Part shown: piece after piece, positions 19,473 to 29,061 of the stretch | Layout: every line of letters begins with the position of its first letter | Position numbering within the stretch: position 1 is the first letter of the stretch | Source: Bacillota bacterium | Lineage (GTDB): Bacteria; Bacillota; Clostridia; Caldicoprobacterales; Xylanivirgaceae | Direction: 5' to 3' | NCBI GenBank assembly: GCA_023621995.1 | Contig: JAMOAB010000123.1 | Coordinates: 1 to 50,992, forward strand | DNA: 50,992 nt | Position numbers and translations under genes: made by a program | Notes under the pieces: generated by a model | What the model was told of the DNA's origin: nothing | The model's database searches: none | What the model saw: only the letters and a program-made list of their open reading frames with translations

Positions 19473-20428
19473 ATTCTCCCTTCATCTCCCTTTATATTTT
19501 TATCTACTAGTGCCCCTGCTCCAAATGCCAATAGATCGCCAAATATGGAGATAAGTCTATGGATTAGGGCGGCAATGAGTGTGTATTCCCTTCCATATAT
19601 AGGTGATAGCATGAGTATGAGCACCGATTCCTTAACTCCAAGTCCTCCAGGGGCTCCTGGGGTAATGAAGCCTGCAAACCACGAGAGCACCGATGCACTT
19701 ATTATAGTAAGAACAGATGATGGGGCTATATCCATGTTGAATATCCTGCCAAATATGCCTACTAGCATAAATCCCATAACTACAAAGGTGAAGGAATACA
19801 CCAAAAACGTCTTTAAAAAGAGTTTTAAAAAGTCTAGACTAAATAGTATCTTAAGCTTTTCCCTATATTCAGGCTTCTTTTTTATTACATATATTATGAG
19901 AAAGATTAAAGCTATTATGACAGCTATTCCAATCCACATAATATAAGTCTTTTCCTCCATGGTCCTTACAGCTCCACCTACAATCTCTTTGAAGGTGCCA
20001 TATGCAAAGGTAGCAGAGAACACTGCTGCACTTAAAAACACAAGCACTATCTCAAGGAAGCTGGACAGGAGTATTTCACTATGCTTTAGCCCTATCTTAA
20101 CCCCTAAAAGATTTCGACTTGCATAGTGCATCACATTACCTGGCATATATTTTGCAACATTGGCCTTTACATATATGGGGAATACCTCCCCATAGGCTAT
20201 GGGCTTTCCATGCAAAAATTCCAATATCAAATTCCAACCAAATGCCCCAGCGGCCACCGATGATATAAATATGAAGGAGAAAAGTGCTATGTAGCAAAAT
20301 GCCTTTACTGGATCTTCAAATTCTATAGAAGTTATATCAAGTTTCATGATCTCCATTGCTATAAATACAAAGGATATTATCATGAGCACTATTCCAATTA
20401 ATTTTCCCTTCTTCTTTATGATCGGCAC
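19469..20428 (-). CDS. Integral membrane protein, LPG synthase TM / AglD-like flippase family (UPF0104)
   Basis: The 319-residue protein has about eight hydrophobic helices and the family features GEVFPIYVKANVAKYMPGN (written here as a short stretch near residue 85), FLEIVLVFLSA, and the C-terminal SWFAGFITPGAPGGLGVKE followed by ALIHRLISIFGDL. This family includes the membrane half of MprF and proteins found in glycan clusters (AglD-like). Its role may be lipid or lipid-linked sugar translocation; this is not certain. The GTG start at 20428 overlaps the upstream glycosyltransferase by 13 bases. The ribosome binding site is inside that gene (GGGGGG very close to the GTG), so the exact start may differ. 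Confidence 0.8.
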   Translation of the reverse strand: MPIIKKKGKLIGIVLMIISFVFIAMEIMKLDITSIEFEDPVKAFCYIALFSFIFISSVAAGAFGWNLILEFLHGKPIAYGEVFPIYVKANVAKYMPGNVMHYASRNLLGVKIGLKHSEILLSSFLEIVLVFLSAAVFSATFAYGTFKEIVGGAVRTMEEKTYIMWIGIAVIIALIFLIIYVIKKKPEYREKLKILFSLDFLKLFLKTFLVYSFTFVVMGFMLVGIFGRIFNMDIAPSSVLTIISASVLSWFAGFITPGAPGGLGVKESVLILMLSPIYGREYTLIAALIHRLISIFGDLLAFGAGALVDKNIKGDEGRI

Positions 20429-21420
20429 CCCCCATTGTATATCTCTAATATCTTGTCCTTTAGTGCTTCAGGATCTCCCATCTCTACAAAATATACTCCT
20501 TCGTCTTCTTCGCTAAAGAGTTCCCTGTTGGCACTGTTCTCTCCTAGTATAACAGGCTTTTCCATAGCTCTATATATATATGTCTTTCCTGCTATGGTCC
20601 GCCTTGCCTTGCCTATATCTTTGTTGAAATGTCCCGATAGGCAAAGGTCTGCCATGGCAATATGCCTGGCAAGTTGCCCCTGTGGAAGCCAGTCTATGAA
20701 CTCTATATTGGTAAGGGAGGCATACCTTGCCTTATCCCCATCCTTAAGTGGGCCTATCATGACAAAGAATATGTCCCTATAGTCTTCCATGGCCCTAGCA
20801 CAGTCTAAGACCACATCCACTCCTTGCAGTGGAAGTATGCTACCAAAGTATAGCACTACAAACTTGTCCTTATAGAGGGACTTTTTTTCTATCTTCCTTG
20901 GAAAGTATATACTCCTGTCAGCTTTAAGATATAATACAATGAGCTTTTCCTTATCTGCTCCAAGGTCCTCTGCAAAGTATCTACCATGGGCCTTGGTATC
21001 ACACACTATGTGGTCTGCCCTCTTTAAAGTGGCTTTGTCAAACCACCTGGCCACCTTGGCCATTAGACTATTTGGTTTAAACCTTTTCCTATCGTCTACC
21101 AAAGTGTCGTATATGGATATAAAAAAGTCAACAACCAAAGTCTTATCTTTAAACATGGAAGAAAAGAAAGGGATTATGGTCTGTGCCATAAACCCTACAA
21201 ATACCACATCAAACTCCTTCTTCCTTGTAGTTATAAGCTTCCACCACACCCTTGGGATACGACTTTTATAGGACTTACCATCATGGGCTATTACCTCTAT
21301 GCTCTTTGCATGCTTTTCTATTAGCTCTATCTCCTGAGTTATACGAATATAGTCAGGGTTTTTGGTGGCTATATATAATACATTTTTGTCTTTTATAATG
21401 TCTATAAGTTGATCTTCCAT
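20416..21420 (-). CDS. Glycosyltransferase, GT-B fold (family 4 like)
   Basis: The 334-residue cytosolic protein has a variable N-terminal Rossmann half and a C-terminal half with VVLYFGSILPLQGVDVVLDC (start of the donor-binding domain, near 190), FVMIGPL, and KTYIYRAMEKPVILGEN, which corresponds to the nucleotide-sugar binding region of GT4 enzymes. The usual EX7E motif is not clean. It probably transfers a sugar to the glycan built by this locus; donor and linkage cannot be told. It is four bases downstream of the GT2 gene and overlaps the flippase-like gene. Confidence 0.75.
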   Translation of the reverse strand: MEDQLIDIIKDKNVLYIATKNPDYIRITQEIELIEKHAKSIEVIAHDGKSYKSRIPRVWWKLITTRKKEFDVVFVGFMAQTIIPFFSSMFKDKTLVVDFFISIYDTLVDDRKRFKPNSLMAKVARWFDKATLKRADHIVCDTKAHGRYFAEDLGADKEKLIVLYLKADRSIYFPRKIEKKSLYKDKFVVLYFGSILPLQGVDVVLDCARAMEDYRDIFFVMIGPLKDGDKARYASLTNIEFIDWLPQGQLARHIAMADLCLSGHFNKDIGKARRTIAGKTYIYRAMEKPVILGENSANRELFSEEDEGVYFVEMGDPEALKDKILEIYNGGCRS

Positions 21421-21423
21421 GTA

Positions 21424-22425
21424 TTAGCCCTCTTTTCTGCCCTTATGGCCCTCTTGTGCTTCGTCCTCGTCATCTTTCAGCACCACTCCATCATACTCTA
21501 ATTTTTTAACCCTATAGAGTAGCTCATCGTTTATCTTACGCACAGCAGCTATTGCGTCGGCAAGGAGCCCAAATATGGCAAACTGGAAACCTGACACTAT
21601 CAGTATGGAAGCCAGTATGAGGGATTGAATATGTCCTCCACCTTCACCTATTGACATAAAATGTAGATACCTACATCCTAGTATGAACCCTATTATGAAG
21701 AATATAAAACCTATGGTTAAAAATACTTTTAAGGGTCTATACATAGAGTATACACGTACGATTGTTGCACCTGACTTCTTTATATATTGGCCTATGCTAC
21801 TGAAGAGGCGAGATTCTCTGAGTTTTTCATTTGTACCTATCTGGACATTTTCTATTGCCTCTTTTCGCCTTCCCGACTCAATTATGGTCTCTAGTGTATA
21901 TGAGTATTCAGATATTACATTGAGCTTTAGAGCCGCCTCTCTGCTATAGGCCCTAAAACCACTTGTAGTATCAATGACCTCGCTGTCTGAAGCCTTTCGC
22001 ACCACCCAACTCCCAAGTTTTTGGAGTTTCTTTTTAGTCTTAGAAAAGTGGGGTATTGTATCGGTCTGCCTATCACCCACAACCACCTCTGCCTTCCCAT
22101 CTAATATGGGCTTTATGAGCTTTGGTATGTCCTGCCCCTTATATTGATTGTCACCGTCGGTGTTCACTATTATGTCGGCACCTAGCCTTAGGCATGCATC
22201 TATACCTGCCATAAACCCTTTGGCAAGGCCCTTGTTCTTAGGCTGCTTGACTATATGATGGACACCAAGCTCCCTGGCCACATCCACCGTCCTATCGGTG
22301 CTTCCATCGTCTATTACAAGATATTCTATTTCATCTATTCCTTCTATTGAGGTTGGCAAATCCCTAATTGTATAGGGAAGTGTCTTCTCCTCATTATAAC
22401 ATGGTATTTGAATAATAAGCTTCAT
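21424..22425 (-). CDS. Glycosyltransferase family 2, DPM1/GtrB-like with C-terminal membrane helices
   Basis: The 333-residue protein has the GT2 features IPCYNEEKTLPYTI, VIDDGSTDRTVD, NTDGDNQYKGQDIP (the DxD-like site) and DTTSGFRAYSREAA. Two hydrophobic helices follow near 235-290 and a charged cytosolic tail. Enzymes of this type transfer a sugar from a nucleotide donor to polyprenyl phosphate, making lipid-linked monosaccharides for GT-C enzymes. That fits the two GT-C-like genes directly upstream. Start: ATG at 22425 behind AGAAGGAGGGTACAA. Confidence 0.85.
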   Translation of the reverse strand: MKLIIQIPCYNEEKTLPYTIRDLPTSIEGIDEIEYLVIDDGSTDRTVDVARELGVHHIVKQPKNKGLAKGFMAGIDACLRLGADIIVNTDGDNQYKGQDIPKLIKPILDGKAEVVVGDRQTDTIPHFSKTKKKLQKLGSWVVRKASDSEVIDTTSGFRAYSREAALKLNVISEYSYTLETIIESGRRKEAIENVQIGTNEKLRESRLFSSIGQYIKKSGATIVRVYSMYRPLKVFLTIGFIFFIIGFILGCRYLHFMSIGEGGGHIQSLILASILIVSGFQFAIFGLLADAIAAVRKINDELLYRVKKLEYDGVVLKDDEDEAQEGHKGRKEG

Positions 22426-22438
22426 TTGTACCCTCCTT

Positions 22439-24577
22439 CTAATTAAGCTCTTGTATCTCTATGGATTTAATCTTTATACCTAGATTTCTGCTATCGATGC
22501 TAAACCCTACCTCTGCAGGGTTCCAAGTATTTACTCTAAATTCCAATACCTGGGCAGTGCCATCTTCCAGATAGCTTCTGTCCACTGGTATATTCGCTGT
22601 ATACTCTCCTGAACCCTTGGTAAACGCTCCTACCTTGTGGCCATTTATATATACTTCCACTTCTGCATCATCGCCTTCAGGTCTTATGCCATCACATTCT
22701 ATTATGAGTGCTATATCATCTTTGTCAATATCATAATATTTCAAGAGCATCTGGGCATGGGTGGCAATCCAGCGCCCATCTGCCTCCTTATCATAGAATC
22801 CCTTTAGGTATTTGTCGTCTATCTCAAGTACATCTATATATTTTATAATATCAGACGACTCTAACTCTATCTTCTCATCCATGTCATAGAGTTTAAAAAA
22901 TTTATCACTATATATGACATCATAGGGCATAACCTTGGTAGTTATGAAACGCTGGCCCTTGCCTATTATATCATCCACCTCTTCATAAGGTAGCATCTTA
23001 AAACTTATGCTAGGAGAATAGAAAGTATAGAGATAATAGGCAGGTAAATAGGAAAATAGATGGCCCCCACCTTTTTCCTCGCCCACCATTACATCCTCCC
23101 TATCCATATATATGGTCGTATCCCCTATGCCCTGTGTGTTAAGCCAGTTGCCTATATTATCTTTAGGATATACCCTACCTCCCCAAGATACTTGAACTGA
23201 CATTGGAACATAAGATGAGAACATAGCAAATACAGTAAGCCCCAATATTAGTCTTTTAATTTTCAAATTCTCCATTGTGGCTATCATAGCAAAGAGTACC
23301 ATAAAAGCTATAAAAAATTTTGCACTTACATATCTCCTAAACTCCTCTACATAGAATACACCATACATATTGGGAAATTTATAACCCTCATATACAAAAT
23401 GTACAGTAAACACTATGCTGAGTATAAAAGCAATATAGTAAAGTCCCTTCTTATCATACTCCTCTTTGCGTCTGTATTCTACAAACCCTAATAGTAGAAG
23501 GGGTGGAATATAAGGATCTAAGTATCTACCGAATATATTATATCCTGCCCTGCCTGCCACATGATCTGGAAACATATGGGTTACTGTTAATATTATACTG
23601 CCTATAAGAGTTAACATAAAGAAGCCTGTAAGTAAGTCATAGGCATCCATATCATCCTTCTTTACGGCCTTTTTTAATACCCTTATAAAACTTGCAATAA
23701 ATAATATAAAAAACACTCCGTAAGTCGTTGCAAATACATAGCTTGTCTCCGATAATACTAGCTTTATAAACGTCATAAATGCAGAAAAACTTGCAAACAT
23801 AGATAGAAATCTACCTACATAGTCGCTACTACCATAATCGTTTATGGCATTTGCCTCAGATATCTTACCTACGGCATACGGATATATTGTAATTAACAAA
23901 AATCCCAGTCCATTTAATAATATCTTTTTAAAGACTTGCCTATACTCCTTAGTTCTTATCATCATATATATATACAAAATAGCCAAGGCTATTATTGGGA
24001 TTATAGCTTGTACTCTGGTTAACATGAGATATCCAAGTACCAACCCTACGGCAATATCTACGCCTCCCCATTCCTCCCCTCCTTCAAAGGCCTCAAGACT
24101 CTTATATAAGAGCATTAAGAACACCATAAATAGGGGAATATATAAATTCTCACTCATCATTACAAATGTGTAGGGAAGGACTGAAGGAATAAGACTTATA
24201 AATAGTGCAAAGAATATATTTTCTCCTCTCCTGCCTTCCTTATGAGTTAGACGCTCAAGGAGTACATATGCAAATACAAATACTGAAGCGTTTAGCACCG
24301 AATTTATAAATAAGATTATCCTATATGAAGTCTGTGTATACTCTGCTAGTGTGGCAGGAGACAAGAGTATAGAGTACCCTGGCGGATACGAATGTATGAA
24401 ACTAGTATCTATATCAAAGTTAAAAGTCCTTATAAAGTGGTGGGCAAGCCTGTAGTATACACTTTCATCAAAAAATATATGGGGAGTATTGTATCTAAAG
24501 CTTATTAAAAACCGTATTCCAACCAATACTATAAATATTATGGGAACTATATATGGATTTTTATCTTCCTTTTTCAT
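22439..24577 (-). CDS. GT-C-like polytopic membrane glycosyltransferase with C-terminal beta domain (copy A)
   Basis: The 712-residue protein has a first membrane helix (about 10-28) followed by FFDESVYYRLAHHFIRTF, an acidic motif in the first outside loop as in GT-C enzymes of the ArnT/PMT (GT39-like) type. About ten further helices reach to about residue 450. The C-terminal 250 residues are soluble; the last 90 (DAEVEVYINGHKVGAFT, LEFRVNTWNPAEVGFS) look like a beta-sandwich. It would use a polyprenyl-phosphate sugar, perhaps supplied by the GT2 next door, to decorate a glycan or protein outside the membrane. Substrate unknown. It is a tandem duplicate of the next gene. Start: ATG at 24577 behind GGAGGTTAGATAAA. 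Confidence 0.78.
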   Translation of the reverse strand: MKKEDKNPYIVPIIFIVLVGIRFLISFRYNTPHIFFDESVYYRLAHHFIRTFNFDIDTSFIHSYPPGYSILLSPATLAEYTQTSYRIILFINSVLNASVFVFAYVLLERLTHKEGRRGENIFFALFISLIPSVLPYTFVMMSENLYIPLFMVFLMLLYKSLEAFEGGEEWGGVDIAVGLVLGYLMLTRVQAIIPIIALAILYIYMMIRTKEYRQVFKKILLNGLGFLLITIYPYAVGKISEANAINDYGSSDYVGRFLSMFASFSAFMTFIKLVLSETSYVFATTYGVFFILFIASFIRVLKKAVKKDDMDAYDLLTGFFMLTLIGSIILTVTHMFPDHVAGRAGYNIFGRYLDPYIPPLLLLGFVEYRRKEEYDKKGLYYIAFILSIVFTVHFVYEGYKFPNMYGVFYVEEFRRYVSAKFFIAFMVLFAMIATMENLKIKRLILGLTVFAMFSSYVPMSVQVSWGGRVYPKDNIGNWLNTQGIGDTTIYMDREDVMVGEEKGGGHLFSYLPAYYLYTFYSPSISFKMLPYEEVDDIIGKGQRFITTKVMPYDVIYSDKFFKLYDMDEKIELESSDIIKYIDVLEIDDKYLKGFYDKEADGRWIATHAQMLLKYYDIDKDDIALIIECDGIRPEGDDAEVEVYINGHKVGAFTKGSGEYTANIPVDRSYLEDGTAQVLEFRVNTWNPAEVGFSIDSRNLGIKIKSIEIQELN

Positions 24578-24621
24578 TTTATCTAACCTCCGTGTCTTAC
24601 ACTTTACAAGGGCAAACGTAT

Positions 24622-26763
24622 CTACTTGTTCAACTCTTCTATATATATAGATTCAATCTGTATACCAAGATCTCTATTGTCTGTGCTAAATCCAATTTCT
24701 GCAGGGTTCCATGTGTTTACCCTAAACTCCAATATCTGGGCCGTATCTTTCTTTAAGTAACCTTTCTTAACTGTAATTCTTGCCGTGTAGTCGCCTGAGC
24801 CTTTTGTAAACTCCCCTGCCTTTCGACCATTTATATATACTTCAACTTCTGCATCATCACCTTCAGGCCTCAGTCCGTGGCAGTCTATAATAAGCTCTAT
24901 ATCGTCTTCATGAAGATTATAATACTCCAGGAGCACCTCACCTTGCTCCGACACCCAACGGCCTTCTTCCTCTGCATCATAAAAACCCTTTAAATTCTTC
25001 TCCTCTACCTTTCTCATATCTATGTGGTCTACTATATCTGAAGGTTCTAGTACCAATGGTTTCTCAAAATCGTATAATTTAAAGTATGTATCATAGTACA
25101 TAACCTCATATGGAAGTACCTTCGATGTTATAAACTCCTCACCATCCGATATAAGCTTATCTAATCTACTGTAGGGTATCATCTCAAATTCTACACCAGG
25201 TGACCAAAAATTATATAGATGATAGGCTGGTATATATGACTTGTGCATCTTAGTATCATCTTCTGGGCTTCCTATAAGATCATCTTCATCTATATAGATA
25301 TTTCCATCTACTATACCCTGTTTATTTATAAAATTACCTATATTATCGACAGGATAGACACGGCTACCCCATGAAATCTGAGTAGATATGGGATACCATG
25401 AGCAGAGTATTGCAACTATGGTGAGTATGGGTATAAGTTTCTTTATGCTCACCCGCTCTAGTGTAAACACCATGGCAAAAAATGCAAGGGCAAACATAAA
25501 TATCTTTATACTCACAAACCTCTTTACCTGCTGTATATACAATAGACCATACATGTTTAAAAACTTATAATTGTCATATACAAAGTGGGTGGTAAATATT
25601 ATGCTGAGGATAAAAGTAGTATAATAGAGTCTCCTGTCACCATGTTCATCCTTTCGCCTATACTCAACAAAGCCTAATACTAAAATAGGAGGTATAAACG
25701 GATCTAGATACCTACCAAATATATCATAGAATCTATTGCCTGATACATGTTCGGGGAACATGTGAATTACCGTAAGTATAATACTGCCTATAAGAGTGAG
25801 CATTAAAAATCCGGTCAAGAGTTCATATGAATCTAAATCTTCTTTTTTCAATGCCTTCTTTAATGCTCCTATAGTAGAAGACGTAAACAATATTAGAAAC
25901 ACTCCATATGTGACAGCAAACACGTAGTTTACCTCAGATAAAAATAGCTTTAGTCCAGTTATAAAACCACTTAAACTTGTAAATATGGCCAAAAATCTGT
26001 TTATATAATCCTCTCTACCATAGTCATTTATGGTATTTACATCCTTTGTCCTTCCTGATACTACAGGATATATGACTATTATTGTAAAACCTATTATATT
26101 AAAGAAAATCTTCTTAAAAATTCGCTTATATTCTTTGGTGTGGATGAGCATATAGATGTATACAATACCCAGTGCTATTATGGGAATAAGTGTCTGCATC
26201 CTTGTAAGAAGTAGATAGCCAAGTAACAGTCCTATTATTATATCTCCCTTAGGACTATCCTCGCCCCTATTAAACCTTTCAAAGTCATCATATAGTAATA
26301 TGATAAAGGCTAAAAATAATGGGATATAGAGGTTTTCACTCATTATTACAAATGTATATGGAAGTACCGAAGGTATAAAACTTACAAATAGGGCAAAAAA
26401 TATATTGCCTTTCCTATGCTCCTCCATGCCATCTAGACGCTCAAGTAGCTTATATGTAAATAAAAACACAAGTGAATTCATTATACAATTCATAAAGAGT
26501 ACTATCTTATAGGACGTCTCTGTGAATTCTGCCAGTGTCGCCGGTGATATAATCATAGAATATCCCGGTGGATATGAATGGGCAAAGGTAGTATCTATAT
26601 CAAAATTAAAAGTCCGTATAAAATGGTATGCCAGCCTATAATATATACCTTCATCAAAAAATATATGGGGACCATGAAAATTCATGCTTATGACACACCT
26701 AAGGGCTACTATCGCTATAAATATGGCTAAGGTAGCATATGTTTTATTCTTTCTCTTTTCCAC
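24622..26763 (-). CDS. GT-C-like polytopic membrane glycosyltransferase with C-terminal beta domain (copy B)
   Basis: This is a close paralogue of the preceding protein over its whole length: FFDEGIYYRLAYHFIRTF near the N-terminus, ATLAEFTETSYKIVLFMN, LPYTFVIMSENLYIPLF, DIFGRYLDPFIPPILVLGF, and the C-terminal DAEVEVYINGRKAGEF and EFRVNTWNPAEIGF. I prefer the GTG at 26763, because GGGAGGAGACTAGA is at the right distance; the ATG at 26787 lies inside the upstream gene without such a site. The GTG follows the upstream stop by one base. Two copies side by side suggest two related sugars or positions are transferred. Confidence 0.78.
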   Translation of the reverse strand: MEKRKNKTYATLAIFIAIVALRCVISMNFHGPHIFFDEGIYYRLAYHFIRTFNFDIDTTFAHSYPPGYSMIISPATLAEFTETSYKIVLFMNCIMNSLVFLFTYKLLERLDGMEEHRKGNIFFALFVSFIPSVLPYTFVIMSENLYIPLFLAFIILLYDDFERFNRGEDSPKGDIIIGLLLGYLLLTRMQTLIPIIALGIVYIYMLIHTKEYKRIFKKIFFNIIGFTIIVIYPVVSGRTKDVNTINDYGREDYINRFLAIFTSLSGFITGLKLFLSEVNYVFAVTYGVFLILFTSSTIGALKKALKKEDLDSYELLTGFLMLTLIGSIILTVIHMFPEHVSGNRFYDIFGRYLDPFIPPILVLGFVEYRRKDEHGDRRLYYTTFILSIIFTTHFVYDNYKFLNMYGLLYIQQVKRFVSIKIFMFALAFFAMVFTLERVSIKKLIPILTIVAILCSWYPISTQISWGSRVYPVDNIGNFINKQGIVDGNIYIDEDDLIGSPEDDTKMHKSYIPAYHLYNFWSPGVEFEMIPYSRLDKLISDGEEFITSKVLPYEVMYYDTYFKLYDFEKPLVLEPSDIVDHIDMRKVEEKNLKGFYDAEEEGRWVSEQGEVLLEYYNLHEDDIELIIDCHGLRPEGDDAEVEVYINGRKAGEFTKGSGDYTARITVKKGYLKKDTAQILEFRVNTWNPAEIGFSTDNRDLGIQIESIYIEELNK

Positions 26764-26764
26764 T

Positions 26765-27958
26765 CTAGTCTCCTCCCTCACTGTCAAGAGTATCTATAAG
26801 TCTCATATATTTTCCCATAACCCTATCCCATGTATAGCTGGAATCTACGTAAGTCTTGGCATTTTGTCCCATCTTCTCATAGAGTTTTTGCCTTTCAAGG
26901 AGCAGTTTTAAACACTCGGCAAATTCATAATAATTTGTATAGTAAAGTCCTGCATTACTCCTTATACAATGTCCCCTCAGCACATCACATCTTCCATTGA
27001 CTAGCACCGGCACCGAAAGTGCCATGCTCTCTAACACCGACATAGACAGGCTTTCAAAATAAGATGGTAGTACAAGGAGCTTAGACCCCTTAATGCCATC
27101 GTATTTATCCTGTTCGCTTACAAAGCCAAGGGGTATTATATCCCTATGACTTGGAATCTCCATGGCAGGCTTTCCCATGAGTACTAGTTTAAGGTCCGAT
27201 CTGTGTTCAGCTTTATATCTTATAAAATAGTCAAATAGCTCATCACAGCCCTTGGACTTATCTATTCTTCCCACATACACTATATAGTCATCATATATCT
27301 TGTGTTTTTCCCTAAACCGTTCTCCATCTACATCCTCAGGCACATCTATACCTATACCCACCACATCAGAGGGTTTATATCCATTGTTAAACTTCTTATT
27401 TACAAAGGATTTCTCCTCTTCGGTCAAGTATATCATTTTTCTAGGCAGATGAAATAGGGGGTAAAATATATCAAGGTATGCGGGCGGTTCATCATGGGCA
27501 GTTGAAACCAGCATAGAGCGCTCTGGTACCTGCTGTAATCCAAAGTATGTAGTATAGTAAAGGTAAGTCATAAATATAAATACATCATAGCTCTGCCTAT
27601 GGGCTTTTATATAGTCTATGAGCCTAGGACAATATGGACCTTGGAGCTCCATCCATCTAATTTCATCAGGTAGACTATCAAACCCTCTATGATTATAGAC
27701 CTTAGACGAGAGTGCATCAAATTCCTCTATATTCCGCCTTCTCTCCACAGAAAACCGCCTTACCCGTACCCCGTTTATATCATATATGCCTTCATCATAT
27801 TTATTTGTCCATTCATAATAGTCTATGGCACATGTGGTTAGAACTTCCACATCATAATAATCAGATAACCTCTCGGCTACCTGTCTACAGTATTGTTCTG
27901 AACCACCGTTTATTTCAATCCCGTACCGTTGAACTACAAACGCTATCTTTTTTTTCAT
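26765..27958 (-). CDS. Glycosyltransferase family 4
   Basis: The 397-residue protein is a typical GT-B enzyme: N-terminal domain KKIAFVVQRYGIEINGGSEQ (acceptor side, conserved GGSE), and a C-terminal domain with DYIVYVGRIDKSKGCDELF, KLVLMGKP, IIPLGFVSEQDKYD and the EX7E-like ESLSMSVLE. The ATG at 27958 is preceded by TAGGTGTATAAT and is preferred to the GTG at 27967. It belongs to a run of three GT4 genes (to 30255); it resembles the one at 29062 in its domain layout (GGSEQYCR/GGAEAACR), so both may act on similar substrates. Confidence 0.85.
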   Translation of the reverse strand: MKKKIAFVVQRYGIEINGGSEQYCRQVAERLSDYYDVEVLTTCAIDYYEWTNKYDEGIYDINGVRVRRFSVERRRNIEEFDALSSKVYNHRGFDSLPDEIRWMELQGPYCPRLIDYIKAHRQSYDVFIFMTYLYYTTYFGLQQVPERSMLVSTAHDEPPAYLDIFYPLFHLPRKMIYLTEEEKSFVNKKFNNGYKPSDVVGIGIDVPEDVDGERFREKHKIYDDYIVYVGRIDKSKGCDELFDYFIRYKAEHRSDLKLVLMGKPAMEIPSHRDIIPLGFVSEQDKYDGIKGSKLLVLPSYFESLSMSVLESMALSVPVLVNGRCDVLRGHCIRSNAGLYYTNYYEFAECLKLLLERQKLYEKMGQNAKTYVDSSYTWDRVMGKYMRLIDTLDSEGGD

Positions 27959-27967
27959 ATTATACAC

Positions 27968-29038
27968 CTAGTCCATCAATATATTAGTGATATGGCTTTT
28001 GAACATACTTGCTATATGGTCGTATGAAAAGTCCCCAAGCCTCTCCTTACCATTTGCCACCAGTTTATTCTTTAGAGCATTATCTTTCATCAAGGTGTCT
28101 ATTAATCCAGCTGCCATTATATAGTCTTTTTCATTTAAAAGTATGCCTGCCTTGTCCAATGTATAGGGAATAGCAGCAGCCCTATAGGCTATTATGGGTA
28201 CACCAAAGTACATGCTCTCTATGAGGGGAACGCAAAAGCCCTCATGTTCACTCATACACAAAAATACATGGGCTATCCTGTAGTATGCAAGTATGTGGCT
28301 AAAGGGTACTTTCCCTGTAAAGTATACATCCTCAAGTTCTAATGTCTCTACTAGCTTTACAAGACCATTATAATATCTCTCCATACCCTCATACGATCCC
28401 ACTAAAAATAGCCTTGCTCCAGGATCCATGTATTTTTTATAATAATAAAAGGTCTTTATTATGTCTTCCTGTTTTTTATTTGGTACAATACGTCCTACAA
28501 ACAGTATATTGGTATTTCCATCCGAATATCTTTTCATTACCCCGTCATCGGCCTTCTTTTCATAGTCGCTATAGGGGATAAGTATGGGAAGATGCTTAAC
28601 GTTTTTATAGCCATATTCTATAAGTTCCCTACAATTGTATTCTGATACACCAAAGGCATAGTCAAAATCGCCTCGCATATTTGCCAGTTGTTCCCTACCA
28701 GTCTGTACTATCTTATAAGCCTGTGGATTATAGGGCAAAAGATATTCAGAAGGGGTTATGTTGTGATATATCATAATCTTTTTATCTGCTTTGAACTTAC
28801 GTATCTGATAATTAAGGTCGGTACCTGTAGACATATGATATATTATTGCACCTTTTTCCCTAGACCTTCTATATGTATCCACATCATGTGCACTGTGGCG
28901 TAGCGATTCTCCTATGTTCTCAGCATATATCTGAGATTTATATCCCATGTCCTGCAATATATCCCTAAGAGCCAATGCATGGTTGCTCACAGCATCGCCA
29001 TATACAATTGTTGGCAAAATTTGATCCACTCGCCACAT
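27968..29038 (-). CDS. Glycosyltransferase family 4
   Basis: The 356-residue protein has VYGDAVSNHALALRDIL at the N-terminus, typical of GT4 enzymes with a GD.V.N.A...R pattern, and in the C-terminal half NILFVGRIVPNKKQEDIIK, LFLVGSYEGMERY, DVYFTGKVPFSHILAYYR and EHEGFCVPLIESMYFGVP (EX7E). The last motif is complete, so it is probably active. Start: ATG at 29038 behind GGAGGGATTTAT. It abuts the next gene and is part of the same transcript. Confidence 0.85.
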   Translation of the reverse strand: MWRVDQILPTIVYGDAVSNHALALRDILQDMGYKSQIYAENIGESLRHSAHDVDTYRRSREKGAIIYHMSTGTDLNYQIRKFKADKKIMIYHNITPSEYLLPYNPQAYKIVQTGREQLANMRGDFDYAFGVSEYNCRELIEYGYKNVKHLPILIPYSDYEKKADDGVMKRYSDGNTNILFVGRIVPNKKQEDIIKTFYYYKKYMDPGARLFLVGSYEGMERYYNGLVKLVETLELEDVYFTGKVPFSHILAYYRIAHVFLCMSEHEGFCVPLIESMYFGVPIIAYRAAAIPYTLDKAGILLNEKDYIMAAGLIDTLMKDNALKNKLVANGKERLGDFSYDHIASMFKSHITNILMD

Positions 29039-29061
29039 ATAAATCCCTCCATCATCTATTT

